A stretch of 64,000 nt of DNA from Pipra filicauda (Eukaryota > Chordata > Aves > Passeriformes > Pipridae): contig NW_024104508.1 of assembly GCF_003945595.2 (NCBI RefSeq), forward strand, positions 496,001-560,000, read 5' to 3'. Each line of letters begins with the position of its first letter. Position 1 is the first letter of the stretch. The notes beneath the pieces are model-generated. The model was given only the letters and a program-made list of their open reading frames with translations. It was not told where the DNA came from and made no database searches. Position numbers and translations under genes: made by a program. Of this stretch, positions 30,001 through 42,768 are shown piece by piece.

Positions 30001-33000
30001 TGACAACATTTCCTCTGTTCCTCCTTATTTTCCTTTGTTCCTAATTCAGCCATATGTTTGTGTTTTGTCCATGTAAGTGAAGCTAGCAGGAGGATTGCTG
30101 CTAACTTCAGTGGGATTGAAATTTAACCCGCTACACTTCTGCTTGTAATGTTAAGTGAAAGAACTGGAATTTCAGCAGTGCTTTTACAGAGAGAGATGCA
30201 TCCTTGGGTTAAGATCACTTTGGTGAAATTCAAGCCCATTGCAGTCAATGTGGTAGCTATTTTTTTCACTACGCCTCTGTTTAGCCCACACTTGAGAAGA
30301 AAACACACACAGACACTGAGGAATAATTTATTTAGAATAAACATCAGTTGTAGGAATTGATGGTGGAAACTACAAAATTGTTTGTATTCTTGGTCACGAC
30401 TATAAAAGCTGCCTCCAGAATGGCATAGCATAGAAACAATATTATACTTTTTGACCTTTTCTTTTTTCTCTATAGCAGTCTTTGCAGTAATACTCTCAAT
30501 GAGTTGAAAATGCAGCAGCAGTGTATTATAATACTATTTTGAGTATGAAGGAAAAGCATCTGCTGTCAGTATTAACCTTTGTTTATTACTGTGAAAAAAA
30601 CCACAGTAGCATGTCATGCAGATCTAATTTGAAAATTATGTGTTGAAATTATTACATAATTTCTTTTGTTTCCACCCTGTTCAGATGTTCTATGACTATT
30701 TATGTGTATTTTGTTTTGAAGAGTTTATAAGACTGTTTACAAGGCTTTGTTTGATTATTGTGTAGCGAGGTACTAGATACCAGAACTGACTACCTCAGTT
30801 CCTCACCACCATGTTGTGCTATGAGTAGGTTTGAATTTCATGAAATTTTAATTGTTTCTGTGGTCTTTGCTGTGTAGATAATGCAGTGCATTCATTCGCT
30901 CTTTAAATTCACTGATTTATCTGCTTATTAGATTTTAGCACCAGACTAAAGTTGCACCTAAATTTATTAAATAGGTATACTTATTGTCTTTTTTTTTGTT
31001 GCTTTTAAATGGTTTCACTTCCTTTCTCAGGGAAAACAAGAAACAGAAGGAATTAAAAGCCTGTATAAGAACACAGAGGAAGGTGGTAGCAGTCCTAGTA
31101 GAATTACTTAAGTCCCTTGGTGCTCAGTCTCGTGCCACTGCCCTTGACCATGATGCTATTTGGCATCACCTGAAAAGAACCAACCTGAAAAGAACCTCCT
31201 ACTGTAAGATGGGCTAGCAGTGATGCAGGTTTGAAGATCTAGCTTTCAAGGAAAACTTTCCAGTACACAAATGGGAAGGATGCTGGACCATAGATGCACA
31301 GTTTTATTTTAACATGCTGGTAGAGGCTAATATTCTGCTCCACAGTAAATTTCCTGCAACATCCATTCATTTCTATTTCTAGAAGGGTAAAGTATTAACT
31401 CTCTCTCAATACAGAAGTCCACCTGTAAACCGTGTAAACTGCTTTGGGAAGAAGATTAAACTTATTTGCTTTTCATGAAAAACACAAATATATATATATT
31501 TAGTTTACTTTAGGGAGTTTTATGTGATTTTTTTTTTAGTGATATAAATACATACACATGTATATAAAGGCTTAGTTCTAAAACTCAGTTTTGATCTAGG
31601 AAACAAACTGGTCTGAGAAGCCAAACAGTCTGTGCAACCAAATCTAAGACTCTTCAGTTTTTGTTGTAAGGCTTCAGGTGGGTGCTCATGATTACACAGC
31701 AGTCTATGCAGTTCCTATAAGAAGAAGCGGTTTCACCAGTTTTGCAACCTTAAAAAAAAGCTGCTCTCTCACAGAGAAAAAAAAATTTGATTTTTAAAAA
31801 ATGTGGCATGGTTCATCTGCATTTAAGTTACTTTTAAGAATAAACAAAATTAGTGTTTTTAGAAACACCAGTCTCTACCACAAAGCTGCTTGTAAGAAAA
31901 TTTATACTGCTTCAGCTTCCCTCAGCAGCAAACACTGGTGCCTATGGAACCAGCATGAACTGATTGTACATAAAGGTGTAACATACCCATGACATGGGAG
32001 ACAAAATGCCTCTCCTGAATGTTTCTAGAGCCTGCAGAATTGTGAAAAATGCAGTAGTTCTGGAAAACCCACCATACCACAAGTTCGGAAATAATTCATG
32101 CTTCCCTTCCGATTATATGCTGAATATTGGCTGGGGGGCTATTTATAACATACGGTAGTTGCAAAAAATTATCTCTTATTTATAAGAAATGAAAAAAAAA
32201 AAGAAAGAGCTAAGTTAATAAGATGGTTAGAAAGGCAAGAAGGTAAACTAACCTTATACTTTTAGACATAAATAGTCAAATAATTTATAGATATGATTGA
32301 CACTTCAGTTAAAATTCTGAGTTTGGGATAGTTTATTATGTCTGCCCTTCCCTCACCCCCCTTCCCCACTGTTTGCTTGTCTTCGTTCAGTTGCTCACAT
32401 GCAAAAGTACTAATGGAGGCATAGCCATAGGTTAGGCGATCAGAATTCCACTTTGCAGTGAGTGACAGCAGTTCCTCCTTTTCTCCTCCTCACAAAGGGT
32501 TGCTCTTATCAAGTGACTTTCCTGTGGAAGAGGAATAAGCAGGCTTTTTCTGTCTGACACTTGTTTAGTAACTTGACATGCTTTTCCTTTGTTTGTTTCT
32601 ACAGTTCTCATTTCCAAGACATATCCTGTGGACTGTTCCAAATGCACTTCAAGAGTGAGAACTAAGTATACTTGTGCATTGTCTCACTGCATGCTGTCTG
32701 TCTGAAATGAAATAAATGAAATGACTGACTCTTAAACTAGTTTAATCCATCCAAAACTGTACCAAGGTTCACACTGTTAGTCTTCTTTGAAGCTTCAAAT
32801 TTAACCCTATTTTGGAGGGCTGAGGTGGGGTTTTTTCCTCATCCCAGATCTCTTTCCCAGTAGAGCACTGATCTTGGCCCAGACAAGAAGATACTACCTG
32901 TGAGGTGCTAGTTTTTCTTGTCAGACCAGTGTCAGCCTTCCTATCCCAGAATATGAACAGTTTATGGCTTTTCTGAAACAACTGAGCCAATTAAATTTAT

Positions 33001-34075
33001 ATTTTCACAGTGTCCCTTACCCTAACATAATTTGCTGATGTGGTTTTGCCCCCTTACTGGGTTACCTTGTCATAGATTTTGGTTGGTCCCAACAGGCATC
33101 AGGGTACAGTGAGAACGGGGCAGGGGAGCCCTTCCTTGACTTTATTCTGGTTGCAGCTTCAGTTGAGGAAAGAAGAACGTAAGACATTTCCCTCTCTACA
33201 GAAGAAAACTCACTGACTTGCATACACTCTGATCTCATCTGAATCTGTTTTTAACATGGATGTTTAAGTTATTAATAGACTACTTTTAACTTGGACCTCC
33301 CTAAATATCCTCACAGTGATATTGTTACTGTAATAGAGCACACTCCTACATGATCCTCCTTGGTTAGCCTTAAAAATACTTTATAACCAGAAAGGAAGAA
33401 TGGAGTCTTTGTCTATGAATGCTTAAATCTATCTTCATCCATGAGAAGCTGTCAATGATTGCCATGGAAACATCTGTTAATTGTCCATGTAGCCTATAAA
33501 AATATTAACAAAAAAAAAGGTAAGATTTGTCAAGAAACAACACTTTGTAAGAGGTGACCTGAACCAGAAGATTCTGAACAGACATGGTGTGGTATAGCAA
33601 AGCCTTTTCTTCTGATACTCTCTTGCACACCGAGACCACTGTGGTATTCCCCCTAATGAGACACACATTCCCATTGAGTAAGAGTAGTGCCACCCTGATG
33701 TCTGTTTACAACCCATCTTTCAAAACACAGAGGCTGCTGGACTGTGACTTCAATCAAAAGTCAGGATGGCCATAGTTTGAAAGATCTGAGTAGTCACATT
33801 TCTCACTTTTTTTCTTTTTATATAATTTCTTTTTTGCTCTCTGTAAAAATGCTATTTTCCAGTTCTAGGTTTGTCTCTTCTGGGCTAGGTGTGTTGCAAA
33901 CCCACTTATAGCTCTTACCCTGTGGAATTTGCAAGGTAATTTAAAAGCTCACAGCAAATCAGTGCAGTAAGTAGGAGAGGCAGGATAAAAAAAACACATT
34001 CATGTAAAACTAGGTTGTTCAAAAGTACATCTTGAGAAGCCTCAATAGTTGGTTGTTGTCTGGGGAGTTTTGTTT

Positions 34076-34096
34076 GTTTATTTATTTATTTATTTT
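34076..34096. repeat. (TTTA)n microsatellite
   Basis: About five tandem TTTA units following a GTTTGTTT lead-in. Confidence 0.8.
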
Positions 34097-34686
34097 AGAT
34101 AATCTTGAAGGACTATTGTAAGAATGTTATATTCACCAGTAGGGCTGCCATTGGCCAAACCAAGAGACATCTGGGCTCTTAAAAAAAACACATTGGGCCT
34201 CTCTGCATCTTTCAGGTCTTGGTGTGAATCATCATGTTGCAAAGAAATCTGTCTGTTCTAGAAAGTATTTCTGTAGCTGCATTGGTTAAAAAAAGTTGTG
34301 AAATGACAGCACCAATTCTGATCATTGTCAGTTCAGACTCCAGCTAGCAGCTGAGTAGTCATTGACCCAGCATGTTTGTGTACTACTCGATCTAAACAAT
34401 TCTTTACTCATTACATGGGTCATTTAACATGGGCAGAAAATAGAACCAAACACAAGGAGTGGCTGTGCTTTCTCTCTCTCTTCCCATTACAGAGAATTCT
34501 GTTCCCTATTGGGCAATGAACAAATGATGCCTTCACTTAAGGGAAGTAGATTCTTTACCCACTAGCAAAACCGTGGAGTTTACAATAAGTTTCTGCTGAA
34601 AGGCTTTCCTCCTTACTGTTCCTGCAGGGATTTCTAAGAAATATATCTATATATACTTTGCTTAAAAGGAGACAGTATGTGGATGT

Positions 34687-34719
34687 CTGTCATATGTCCA
34701 CTCAGAACACATATGACAG
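34687..34719. repeat. Inverted repeat, 11-bp perfect arms
   Basis: 34687-34697 (CTGTCATATGT) is the exact reverse complement of 34709-34719, with an 11-nt spacer. The arms hold a CATATG E-box. It is short, and could be chance at this scale. Confidence 0.75.
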
Positions 34720-36475
34720 CATATTACTACAGAAGAAATCTTGAATAAAGTTGCCATTTCAACTGCATGTTTAATATTGATTCTAAGCCAATGGGGCCCC
34801 CTGGCAGAATGACAGCAATGGAAATTTTCAATGCACTTTGGGTCAGAACAAAGTAATGAAATTGCTTTATATGCTCTTACTAGAAACATCAACAAACCAC
34901 ATTTCTTTACTATCTGAAATCCATACTTTAACACATGGCCAGCCATGCTTTCCTATAGATGCAAAAACCAGAAGATCACTTTGGGGCTTAGTTAGTCTCT
35001 TAATACCAATTGTTGTAGATTTCATCAAGGATCACACAATGAGAGAGTTAACTAGAAAGGTGAGAGGGAGTTACTGGGCTGGAGAGAGAAGGGATGGCCA
35101 AGACAGAGCTGCGTGAGGACAGGAGCTGTGAAGACAGCCCATGTTTCCTTCACTGGATGAGAACCACTACATAGTTGAGGGCTTTTCTCTTTCTGAAATT
35201 TTTCAACTCTCAAGCCTATGTTCTTTGAGTAACAATGCCAGGAGAGTCCATTGACTAATCTGCACAGAATTTGTCTGTTCCTTTATTTCTTCTTGTGGGA
35301 TAAATCTTTTCATATGGTGAGCTACCTGAGGCAAAGCTCATGGCAAAAACTTTCGTCCAGACTAACTTTACTAGATATTTCCCTCAGAGGATCATTGCTG
35401 ATTTAGAGATAAATAGTTTACACATAGCTCCAGTATATACTGTGTAGTGCTCACAGTAGTGAGCAAGCCAAGTGGTCAGTGCATGACCAAGCAAGCCAAA
35501 ATGCCTCTTTCTCCATATAAACTCTGGCTGCTTTTTTTGTTTTTGGTAGTGTGTAGAGGGCATTTACCCTCTGTTCAGTTTCTGTCATGCATAATTTTTC
35601 TACTAATCTGGTGTTACTCTAACTTCTCAGAGTGTGTATCAGCACAGCCTAAAAACAATCATCAGAGGAAGACTGAATGACAAAAAAATACTAATACAAA
35701 ACCACACACATTTCACAGAAGCATTTGACAGTCTCTATCCTGTTTTATTTTGTTGTGTCTTGATACAATGTGTTATATGAAGGAAAGTAACTAATATGAA
35801 CACAGCTTTATATGAATGCACATCAACAAAAAATGACAGTGTAAACTATTAAATGTTTTGGGGTTGTTACTGATTTACTATCAGAAATGTTGAGGTAGCC
35901 AGCTTATTAGATAATAAATGGCTTAATAGCAACATGCTGAAATTTTATTCAGCTAGTGACTTAGGTCTTCAGCATCCACTCAGACATGTAAAACCATCCA
36001 AAAAGGTGAGCTGAAAGACTACTGAACACGACAGTAAACACAGGGCTAATGACAATATTATGAAAAATAATAGTTCGAACAAGAAAACCAAAATTCAAGT
36101 ATTGCTTTAGAATGCAAAGGAGTGCAAGAGATGAGTCAGTCTCAATACCTTGGCAATAATATGCAAGCCAGTGGGGATATCCAGAATGAAATCATGTCAC
36201 AAATTGGCAAGGCAGCAGTTGCATTTATCCGCTTAAATAAGATTCAATCCTTGAAAATCTACAACTTAAAGAACAAACTGAATATTCAACTCATGTTATT
36301 TTCAACTTGACAGATGGATGAGAAAGCTGAAAGTCTATCCAAAGTATAGGCAGTCATCTAAGAAGCCTGATAAAAGACTTTGGAAAACTTAAACTTAGAA
36401 AAAATAGTATTTTTTAAAATAAGAGAATTTCTAACAAGATTTCCAAAATTTAACAGTAGCTGTCAGATATCAACC

Positions 36476-36494
36476 AAAAAAAAAAAAAAAAAAG
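36476..36494. repeat. Poly(A) run, 19 bases
   Basis: Uninterrupted A19 about 170 bases before a locally GC-rich patch. No retrocopy was recognised. Confidence 0.85.
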
Positions 36495-36659
36495 TTGTAT
36501 CTGAGATATACGTTGGTAATAAAAATGAAGAATCTACTGGGTAAAAGTATATACAGAAGTATGTGCAAAAGGGGAGAGCTAAAAGTACACCTTCTGCTGA
36601 ACACCGTAAAGGGCAATGCTTACAGGACTCCCTACCATGAAGATCATAAAACTTGTTGT

Positions 36660-36815
36660 GTGTGGAGCCCATGTGGCTGCTGCTAAGGTGCTCCTGGTGG
36701 CCCCCACCAAGGACAGCTCAGGCCAACCTTCCCTGCCCCCTCCCACTGCAGGAGCTCCTGGAGCATGAGGGAGCTCTGGGCTGCTGTTTCCAAACTGAGG
36801 GACAACCTCAGAAAA
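36660..36815 (+). mobile_element. GC-rich patch, possible CR1 ORF1 remnant
   Basis: An abrupt GC-rich segment about 130-150 bases long in otherwise AT-rich DNA. One frame from 36763 reads MRELWAAVSKLRDNLRK before a stop, a short amphipathic coiled-coil-like string reminiscent of the leucine-rich ORF1 segment of avian CR1. A pyrimidine tract followed by CAG at 36749-36751 would also serve as a splice acceptor, so an isolated exon is the alternative. Too short and diverged to decide. Confidence 0.25.
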
Positions 36816-36819
36816 TAAG

Positions 36820-38870
36820 TATCTTTTAAATGGAGTTTTATGAAAACCAAGTCATGAGAACTGAGAGCGTATGTGAATTCCTTCTGGTTTGTACAACACA
36901 GCTAACCAAGTGCTACCATGTGCTGTCTGGATGGAAGGGTAAAAATACTGTAGTGGCTCAAATAGACTCAAATAGTGGCTGTATGCATCAAACAGCTGCT
37001 TCATCTGTTTGCACTGTATGGCTGGGAGTTTTCCAGTAGATTCATTCCACTCAAGATTTTAAAGGCAAAGTCTGTGGGAGAAGATATGCCTTTTTTGTAA
37101 GCAAATACAGAAACACAATTCTGGCCATTTTTATTTCTATACTTTAAAAAAAAAAGTCATCATTCTAGAAAATAGTGTGACAGTCTAGTAGGAAGCATGA
37201 ATAGCAAAGTTTCAGACCCTACTCCAGACATTGTTTTTCATTACACTGGGCCTTGTCTACTTCAACATGTTTCTCAGTTCTTCCCAGCTCCAGCCAGTTG
37301 TGTCTTCCTATCTAGTCCTTTAGCACAGAAAAAAATGAAACTGCATCAATAGTAAAGTCCTTTATAGGTTAGATCCATTTTTTTTGCTGTTGGATGGAAC
37401 TATGGGGATTCCCAAGAAAACAAAATCCTTAAAATATATCTCAGGAAAGATCTTGAAAACACTCTTCTTTCCTGCTGGTCACCATCCTTTCCTGCGCTGC
37501 TGGTTACAACACCCCTATGAACATCCAGCTCGCTTCCCTTGCCCTGCTACATTAAGGTGAAGTTTGTCTTTACTTGCCTTCACCTTGCTCCCTTGTCATT
37601 GATTTTTTAATTTCACTGTCATCAGTCTCCTCACCTTCTGTCATTAATAACGTGTGCAACAGCATCTGTTTCCTGGTTTATTATAGTCCTAGTCTACAGA
37701 CTTCCTTCTATATAGAGCAACTAGGCTTAGGGGACAAAGGTGGTTCAATCACACCTTGTGTATCTGCGCTAGCTGAAAAAATGTTAAGTTTGTATAAAAA
37801 TTAATAAATATAATTCAGTTCATCGCCCCTAGATATTTTAGAGCACATAGCTTTTTTTTCCCTCTAGAGTAAGAGCAGTCCTTCTTCAGGTCTTTAGAAT
37901 ACATTAAAGCTTCTCTAGATCACTGATCATTACAGTGAGTTCCTAACTTGATATATCCACAAGCATAATACAGAGCAGCCCTCTGCAGTGTGCTGTCAGG
38001 AGTTGGGGCCAAAGTATTAGATGATCTGAATAGAGAAGCTTGTTTGCTCACCTGCACTATTTCCTGCTCAGGCCAATTTGTTTGTTGCATTTTGCTGTCA
38101 TTTGTTGAGCTACGTGACTGAATTAATTTAAAGACGTAGCATGTTTCATATGGATTATGAGAAGTCATACTTTTTTTTGGAGTAATTTTAGTGAAGACTT
38201 GTAGGTATTGTGTTGTGCACAGAAGTTAGATTTTTAACCCATTTCAGCATACTATACTTAAATAATTATTCTGTTACTTGAAGATCTCAGTTGGCCTTGT
38301 AGGATTGTTATTCAGCAGCAACATCTATATGTAAACTGAGCAGAAACATGATGCAGAAAGCACTGAGACACAGTTAGTATGTGCTATCCCATTTTGAGAG
38401 CTGAATCACGTTATAGAGGAGCCATGTTCAAGAAGCTTAAACGCTAACTGGGTTGGAGCTTTAATCCTTTTACTGCCTTTGAACCACACTCCAGTCTCAG
38501 CTGTGATATTATGAGGCTGTCTAGTCAAATTAATTGCATCCCCTTGTAGGGGTCATGTAGGTGCCTATCTTATTTCTATATTTCTAATGCAGGCAGCATT
38601 AGAAATGCCAGCACTGGGATAACTAAACTGTGCTTCGTCATTGTACCTTTTTCTTTCCTTCTATACCTTATCACATGTAAAAATTGCTGGCAGAGAGGCT
38701 GAAAACAGAAAGAAGCAAGACATTTAAGCCAAATGGGTGTGTATTTTGGCAGCCCCGTAGATCAGCCTCCACACCCGGCCACTGATGAACGATGGTGTGA
38801 AGGAAAAAAATATACCCCCCTCAAAAAAACCAAACAAACCCACAAAAAACCAAACAAACCAACCAACAAA
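36820..38870. other. Non-coding stretch leading to first CpG island
   Basis: No gene is seen. It contains a perfect 11-bp-arm inverted repeat at 38580-38606 and ends in an A/C-rich low-complexity tract (38813-38872) immediately before the CpG island. Confidence 0.55.
38580..38606. repeat. Inverted repeat, 11-bp perfect arms, 5-nt loop
   Basis: 38580-38590 (ATTTCTAATGC) pairs exactly with 38596-38606 around loop AGGCA. It lies about 300 bases upstream of the CpG island. The stem is short for a microRNA precursor. Confidence 0.8.
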
Positions 38871-38872
38871 CT
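38826..38872. repeat. A/C-rich (CAAA/CCAA)n low-complexity tract
   Basis: Imperfect tandem of CAAA and CCAA units just upstream of the first CpG island. Strand-asymmetric, with no coding value. Confidence 0.75.
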
Positions 38873-38889
38873 TCTTTGCAATCTGGAAG

Positions 38890-40230
38890 AAACATGGTGC
38901 TCAGCGTCCACGAGACGTTTGCAAACCACCTCCGCCGAGCCCGGGCGCAGCGGCTGCTCTTACGCAACCCGCTGCTGTCCTGCTGGGCGGCTCTGCGGAG
39001 CGGGGCTCGGCGCCGAGCGACAATAGCCCTGAGCGCTTCGCCTTGGCACTTCGCTAGGAACCGCAGAACTGCCTGCACCTCTCCAGCTCGCTGGAATTAG
39101 CACAGTTCACTCGCCGGCAGTTTTAGCGGTGCAGAAAGCAAGCGTTCCAGCGGCGGGGCCTCTCTCCGCCGAGCGACGGGGAAACTGCGGGTGCCATCCC
39201 CGGCCCAGCTGGCAGAAGCGCCCAGGAGAGGCGTGAGGAGCTGCGAGAGCCTCCACTGTCCCCGCGGCTGTGCCCAGCGCTCCGCGCCATCAGCGCCCGC
39301 CGCCACCGCGCCGCTCGGCCCCGCCGCTCCCCGCGCCCGCCCCGCTCCGGCCGCCTCCCTCCGCAGGGCGAGCCGGCCGCCCGCCCGCCTGCCCGGCCCC
39401 CCCGGCCCCGCGTCCCGCCGCCCCCCCGCGGGGTCACCCAGGGACAGCTCCCGCCTCCCGCCGCAGGAAGCGCCGCAGCCGCCCCGGCGCCTCCCGCTCG
39501 GCGCTCTCCTGTGGCAGGTGAGACTCCCCGCGTCCCTCCCCGCTCCTCCGGCGGCCGCTCCGCACGGTGTCCCCGCCGGTCCCCGACCAAGGGGCCGAGG
39601 CCGGGGGGAGCGCCCCTGTGCCGGCGTGTGGGGCGGGAAGCCCGAGCGAGGGTTCCGCGGACGGGGGCCTGGGGCCGCTCTCCGGTGCTGGGCTGGGGCG
39701 GCTCGCACCGGCGGCGATGGAGAGCAGTCCGAGCAGGAGCGGCGCCGCCGGCCGCCCCCGCAGCCCGGGGCCCGGCCTGCCGCCGGGGCGGGGAGGCCCT
39801 GGTGTGCCGCCGCCCGGGGAACGAGGCTCCCTCCCCTTCCCAGCCGTGCCCGGGCTCCCCTCGTGGCCCCGGGCTCCCCGCGCTGGCCGTGCGAGGGCTG
39901 GGCTGGAGATGCAAGGGCAGCGTCAGCTACCGAGTGCCCCCAGCCCTACGTTTTGCCAGACGTATTTACTGGTTACACGGAAAGAATATAGGCTCCAGGA
40001 AGGGCTACGACGCGTTTGCTGCTTCTGCAGAGTTCCTCCCGCTCCTAGGAGCTACGCAGACCTCGCAGGAGGGTCCAGGTTGCTCCCCAGGGAATTCAGC
40101 CACTTTCCCTGCGCGGCGCGTGTGGGAGCGCTGAGCTCAGCTGGGATGGCAGCATGGGAGATGGCTGGGAAACGCTGGGGAGTTCGGGCCACAGATGGCA
40201 GTGGCCGTGCGTTATCATTCCAGACTGCAC
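38890..40230. promoter_or_regulatory. CpG island 1, putative promoter with first exon
   Basis: GC content and CpG density rise sharply near 38.89 kb, peak between 39.1 and 39.9 kb, and fall away by about 40.23 kb. Runs of GC boxes and G-rich tracts fill the centre. In vertebrates such islands mark promoters. The plus strand carries a good donor (TGGCAG|GTGAGA), which favours a plus-strand transcript; I saw no comparably good minus-strand donor. Long open frames on both strands (up to 266 codons) are proline, arginine, alanine and glycine strings, expected of GC-rich DNA, and are not called as proteins. Edges are estimates by eye. Confidence 0.8.
39200..39517 (+). other. Putative 5' exon of upstream promoter (3' edge at splice donor)
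   Basis: The 3' boundary is set by the donor CAG|GTGAGA, with the intron beginning at 39518. The 5' boundary is unknown and the start given is nominal. Probably untranslated, because the open frames through it are compositionally biased and have no conserved motif. It would be spliced to exons further 3', possibly the ones at 53041 or 62815. Confidence 0.4.
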
Positions 40231-40949
40231 TCTGTGACCAACTGACAAATTGAGACAAGTTGTAAGAACCTCACTGCAAATATAGTAACACTGAGAATCG
40301 TACTTGTGACTATGAAGGATCACGAACCAATATTTTTAAAAAAGTGGACGCTATTTGCCTCCTAGTCGAGTGAAGTCAATACCTCATGGGAATAAACTTG
40401 GGAGTTTCATAGGGTGTACTGCAGGACACTTCTGCGGGAGAGATGTAAACAAACTAACACAGAATACACATTATGTGAAAAATGCAAGGCACAGGAATAC
40501 GGAGTAGCTTAAGTCCTGCAGCAACAGGTGGCAGAGCTGAGGAGAAGAGAGTGCGTGTCCTGGCTCTCTGTCTTGCATCTGTCGTAGCACAGTTTTCCTC
40601 CATAAAGGGTAGAGCTTCCTCTCACCAAAACAGTGGCAAAATACCATCAGTTGCAAGGAAGGCAGGATGAGCTCTTGCTTACCAAAACTGTGATAAAGAA
40701 CTAAAATTAATTTATTATTATTAGACTGAGAAAGCAAACTCTGGGAAAAAAAAAGAATGTCCCTGTAAGTTGTGCTCAGACTGTATGACCAGAAAAGCAG
40801 TGTTCTGGTGAGGAAATTGAGGCTCTCCTGAAGGCATATGTTGTGAGGTGACCACTGCCATCAGAGGAGGATGCTCTCCTAGGTCACGCAGTATGGAGCA
40901 GTTGTGCTCTGGAGCAATCAGGAGGCAGTGAAAAGCAAAAAGAGCCTCA

Positions 40950-42650
40950 ATGAAAAGAAAGTACTTTAAGAACATAATCAATTCACAGACTCGTTAAAGA
41001 TTATTTTTTTACCCAGAAATTAAACCTGAAAGAAAATACTGCAGGGGACTGCAGCACTAAACCAGAGGCAAAGGAAAACAGAAAGATACTGCGTATCATT
41101 AAAAAAAAAGTTAGTAGAGTCAATCTGCACAAGCAAGATTGCCAAAAGGAGTAAGACTTGGTTAAGAATTTAAAGCACAACAGCATGTTGGGCTGGAAAA
41201 GTTTAAAGTCTTGGTCTTTTTCATTGAATCAATAAACATAGACCAAAAATATACAGCTTCTAATATAAACTTATATGAGCAGTTGAGATAAAACTTGAAC
41301 AGGATAAATGAGAAGGCATTGTTAGTAAAAAAGGCTAGGGATATGGTATCAGGATTTATTAGGGAAATGAAGAAAGACATATTGTCTCAGATGTAAAAAG
41401 GAAATCTCTTAAAAAATGAGGCCTAGCAGAAAGAAAGAAAGGGAACCTGCCAATACAGCAATGCTTTGTTTTCATCAAAAAAGCTGAAATGGAAAAGTTT
41501 TGTGCAAAAAGGCAGGGGAAAAAAGTGAAATCAAAAACAATGTTTTTCATAATGATGGAAACCTCTTATTAAATAGAAGTTGAAATGCTCCAGGTAACAC
41601 AAACATTTTCAGAATGTAATATTGGAGTTAATTGACCAGCTCAAGAGAATCAAACAAAAAAGATGTAGGATGGTATTAACCAGAAAGAAGTCGAGATGGA
41701 GGAGATAAATTACATTAATTTTCATTACACAAATTGTCACAATCTGGAGATCAGCCTGAGAAAGACACAAAAAGTGAGGTAGCTAATAGAAAAGTTGGGG
41801 AAAAGGATCAAGAAAAGAGAGTGGGAAACAGAGCATAAGTAGGCAGCTGAACTGCTACAGGCATTTCTGGAGACTTTCCTCTGGGAGGGAGTGATGCAAA
41901 GCTGCTGTCCAAGGGAACTGTGAGCTTGTTTTGCTATGTGGATGGCAGTTAAAACTTGAACCCCAGACCCTGAGACCTTACTGTTTTATTTTCTTGGCAA
42001 ATGAAGATACTCTGGATAAACCTGAGAAATTCTTGAATGTGCTAAGGTCTGGATTTCCAGGAAAAGGATAAGGACTAAGCAGGAAAAGAGCTGATATAGG
42101 ATGATGTATCTGTCCCAACTAGGGGATGTCAGAAGGAAGGCCAAGAAAGTTAAGGAGCACTGCAAGCCAAAGGTGCTTATAGAAAATACAGATTTTATAT
42201 ACACCTGAAATCAAAACAAGAGATCATGAGACAATTTCCTGGAAAGCATTACCAACTAGAAGGAGCAACTGTGATAAGAGCTGAGGTTCAGCCACTCTTG
42301 TACAGCAGCACATACACGACTGTGAGGTATGATCTGTTACAGGATGTCCTGCAGACCAGGCAGCAGCCTAATAGTTATCCTGTACCAAGCTGGGCTTTCT
42401 AGGCCACGACAAAACAGCATTTCATGTAAAGAAAGGGGGCAATTACTGGTTTCTTCATCCACTCAGAGGAAATGTAGAACTTTTAATGGAGTGTTTGCCA
42501 CCATAACAGAAAAAAAAAATTAATAAGAAGGAAGGAAAGCTTTTGTAGAAGGACAAATATAACAAAGTGGTGCAGTTATGAGAGTACAGACAGCTAAAGA
42601 AAAGGCATGACATAAGTAAAATGAGAGGAAAAACAGTAAACTTCCTGACC
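40950..42650 (+). other. A/purine-rich asymmetric block, origin unknown
   Basis: For about 1.7 kb the plus strand is visibly enriched in A and in AAG/GAA/AGGA words, while the minus strand reads as chains of short hydrophobic F/L/S-rich frames (41001-41550), the expected shadow of an A-rich strand. A short plus-strand frame near 41296-41388 spells a charged helical string (NEKALLVKKARDMVSGFIRE) before stopping. A-rich sense strands are typical of LINE and retroviral coding DNA and of some long non-coding transcripts. A badly decayed retroelement is possible, but no reverse-transcriptase, gag or LTR motif was found. Confidence 0.3.
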
Positions 42651-42745
42651 TTTCCAAGTCAACAAAGCAATTCAGCCCCATTTGCAATCAGTCATAAATA
42701 ATGTCAGTCATTCTAACAAAAGATATCCTTACATTAGGATCCTGA

Positions 42746-42768
42746 CATTACATTACATTACATTACAT
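42746..42768. repeat. (ATTAC)n microsatellite
   Basis: About four to five tandem ATTAC units, bracketed on both sides by the same ATCCTGACAT word (near 42739 and 42767), so the array seems to have grown inside a short direct repeat. Confidence 0.8.

Larger units (their letters stand above)
24060..36655. other. Non-coding stretch, no gene recognised
   Basis: No supported exon is seen. Open frames here (a 125-codon minus-strand frame at 24342-24719, a 135-codon plus-strand frame at 29669-30076) show no domain, signal peptide or splice context. Local features are a T run at 27059-27070, a TTTA repeat near 34076-34096, a tandem duplication near 31170-31200, an imperfect inverted repeat at 34687-34719 and A19 at 36476-36494. 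Confidence 0.55.

Noticed and set aside
29669..30076. 135-codon plus-strand frame
   Set aside because: No recognisable motif, and unrelated frames overlap it; chance.
39097..40253. Several 200-266-codon frames on both strands of CpG island 1
   Set aside because: Mutually overlapping, proline/arginine-rich and without motifs; artefacts of GC content.
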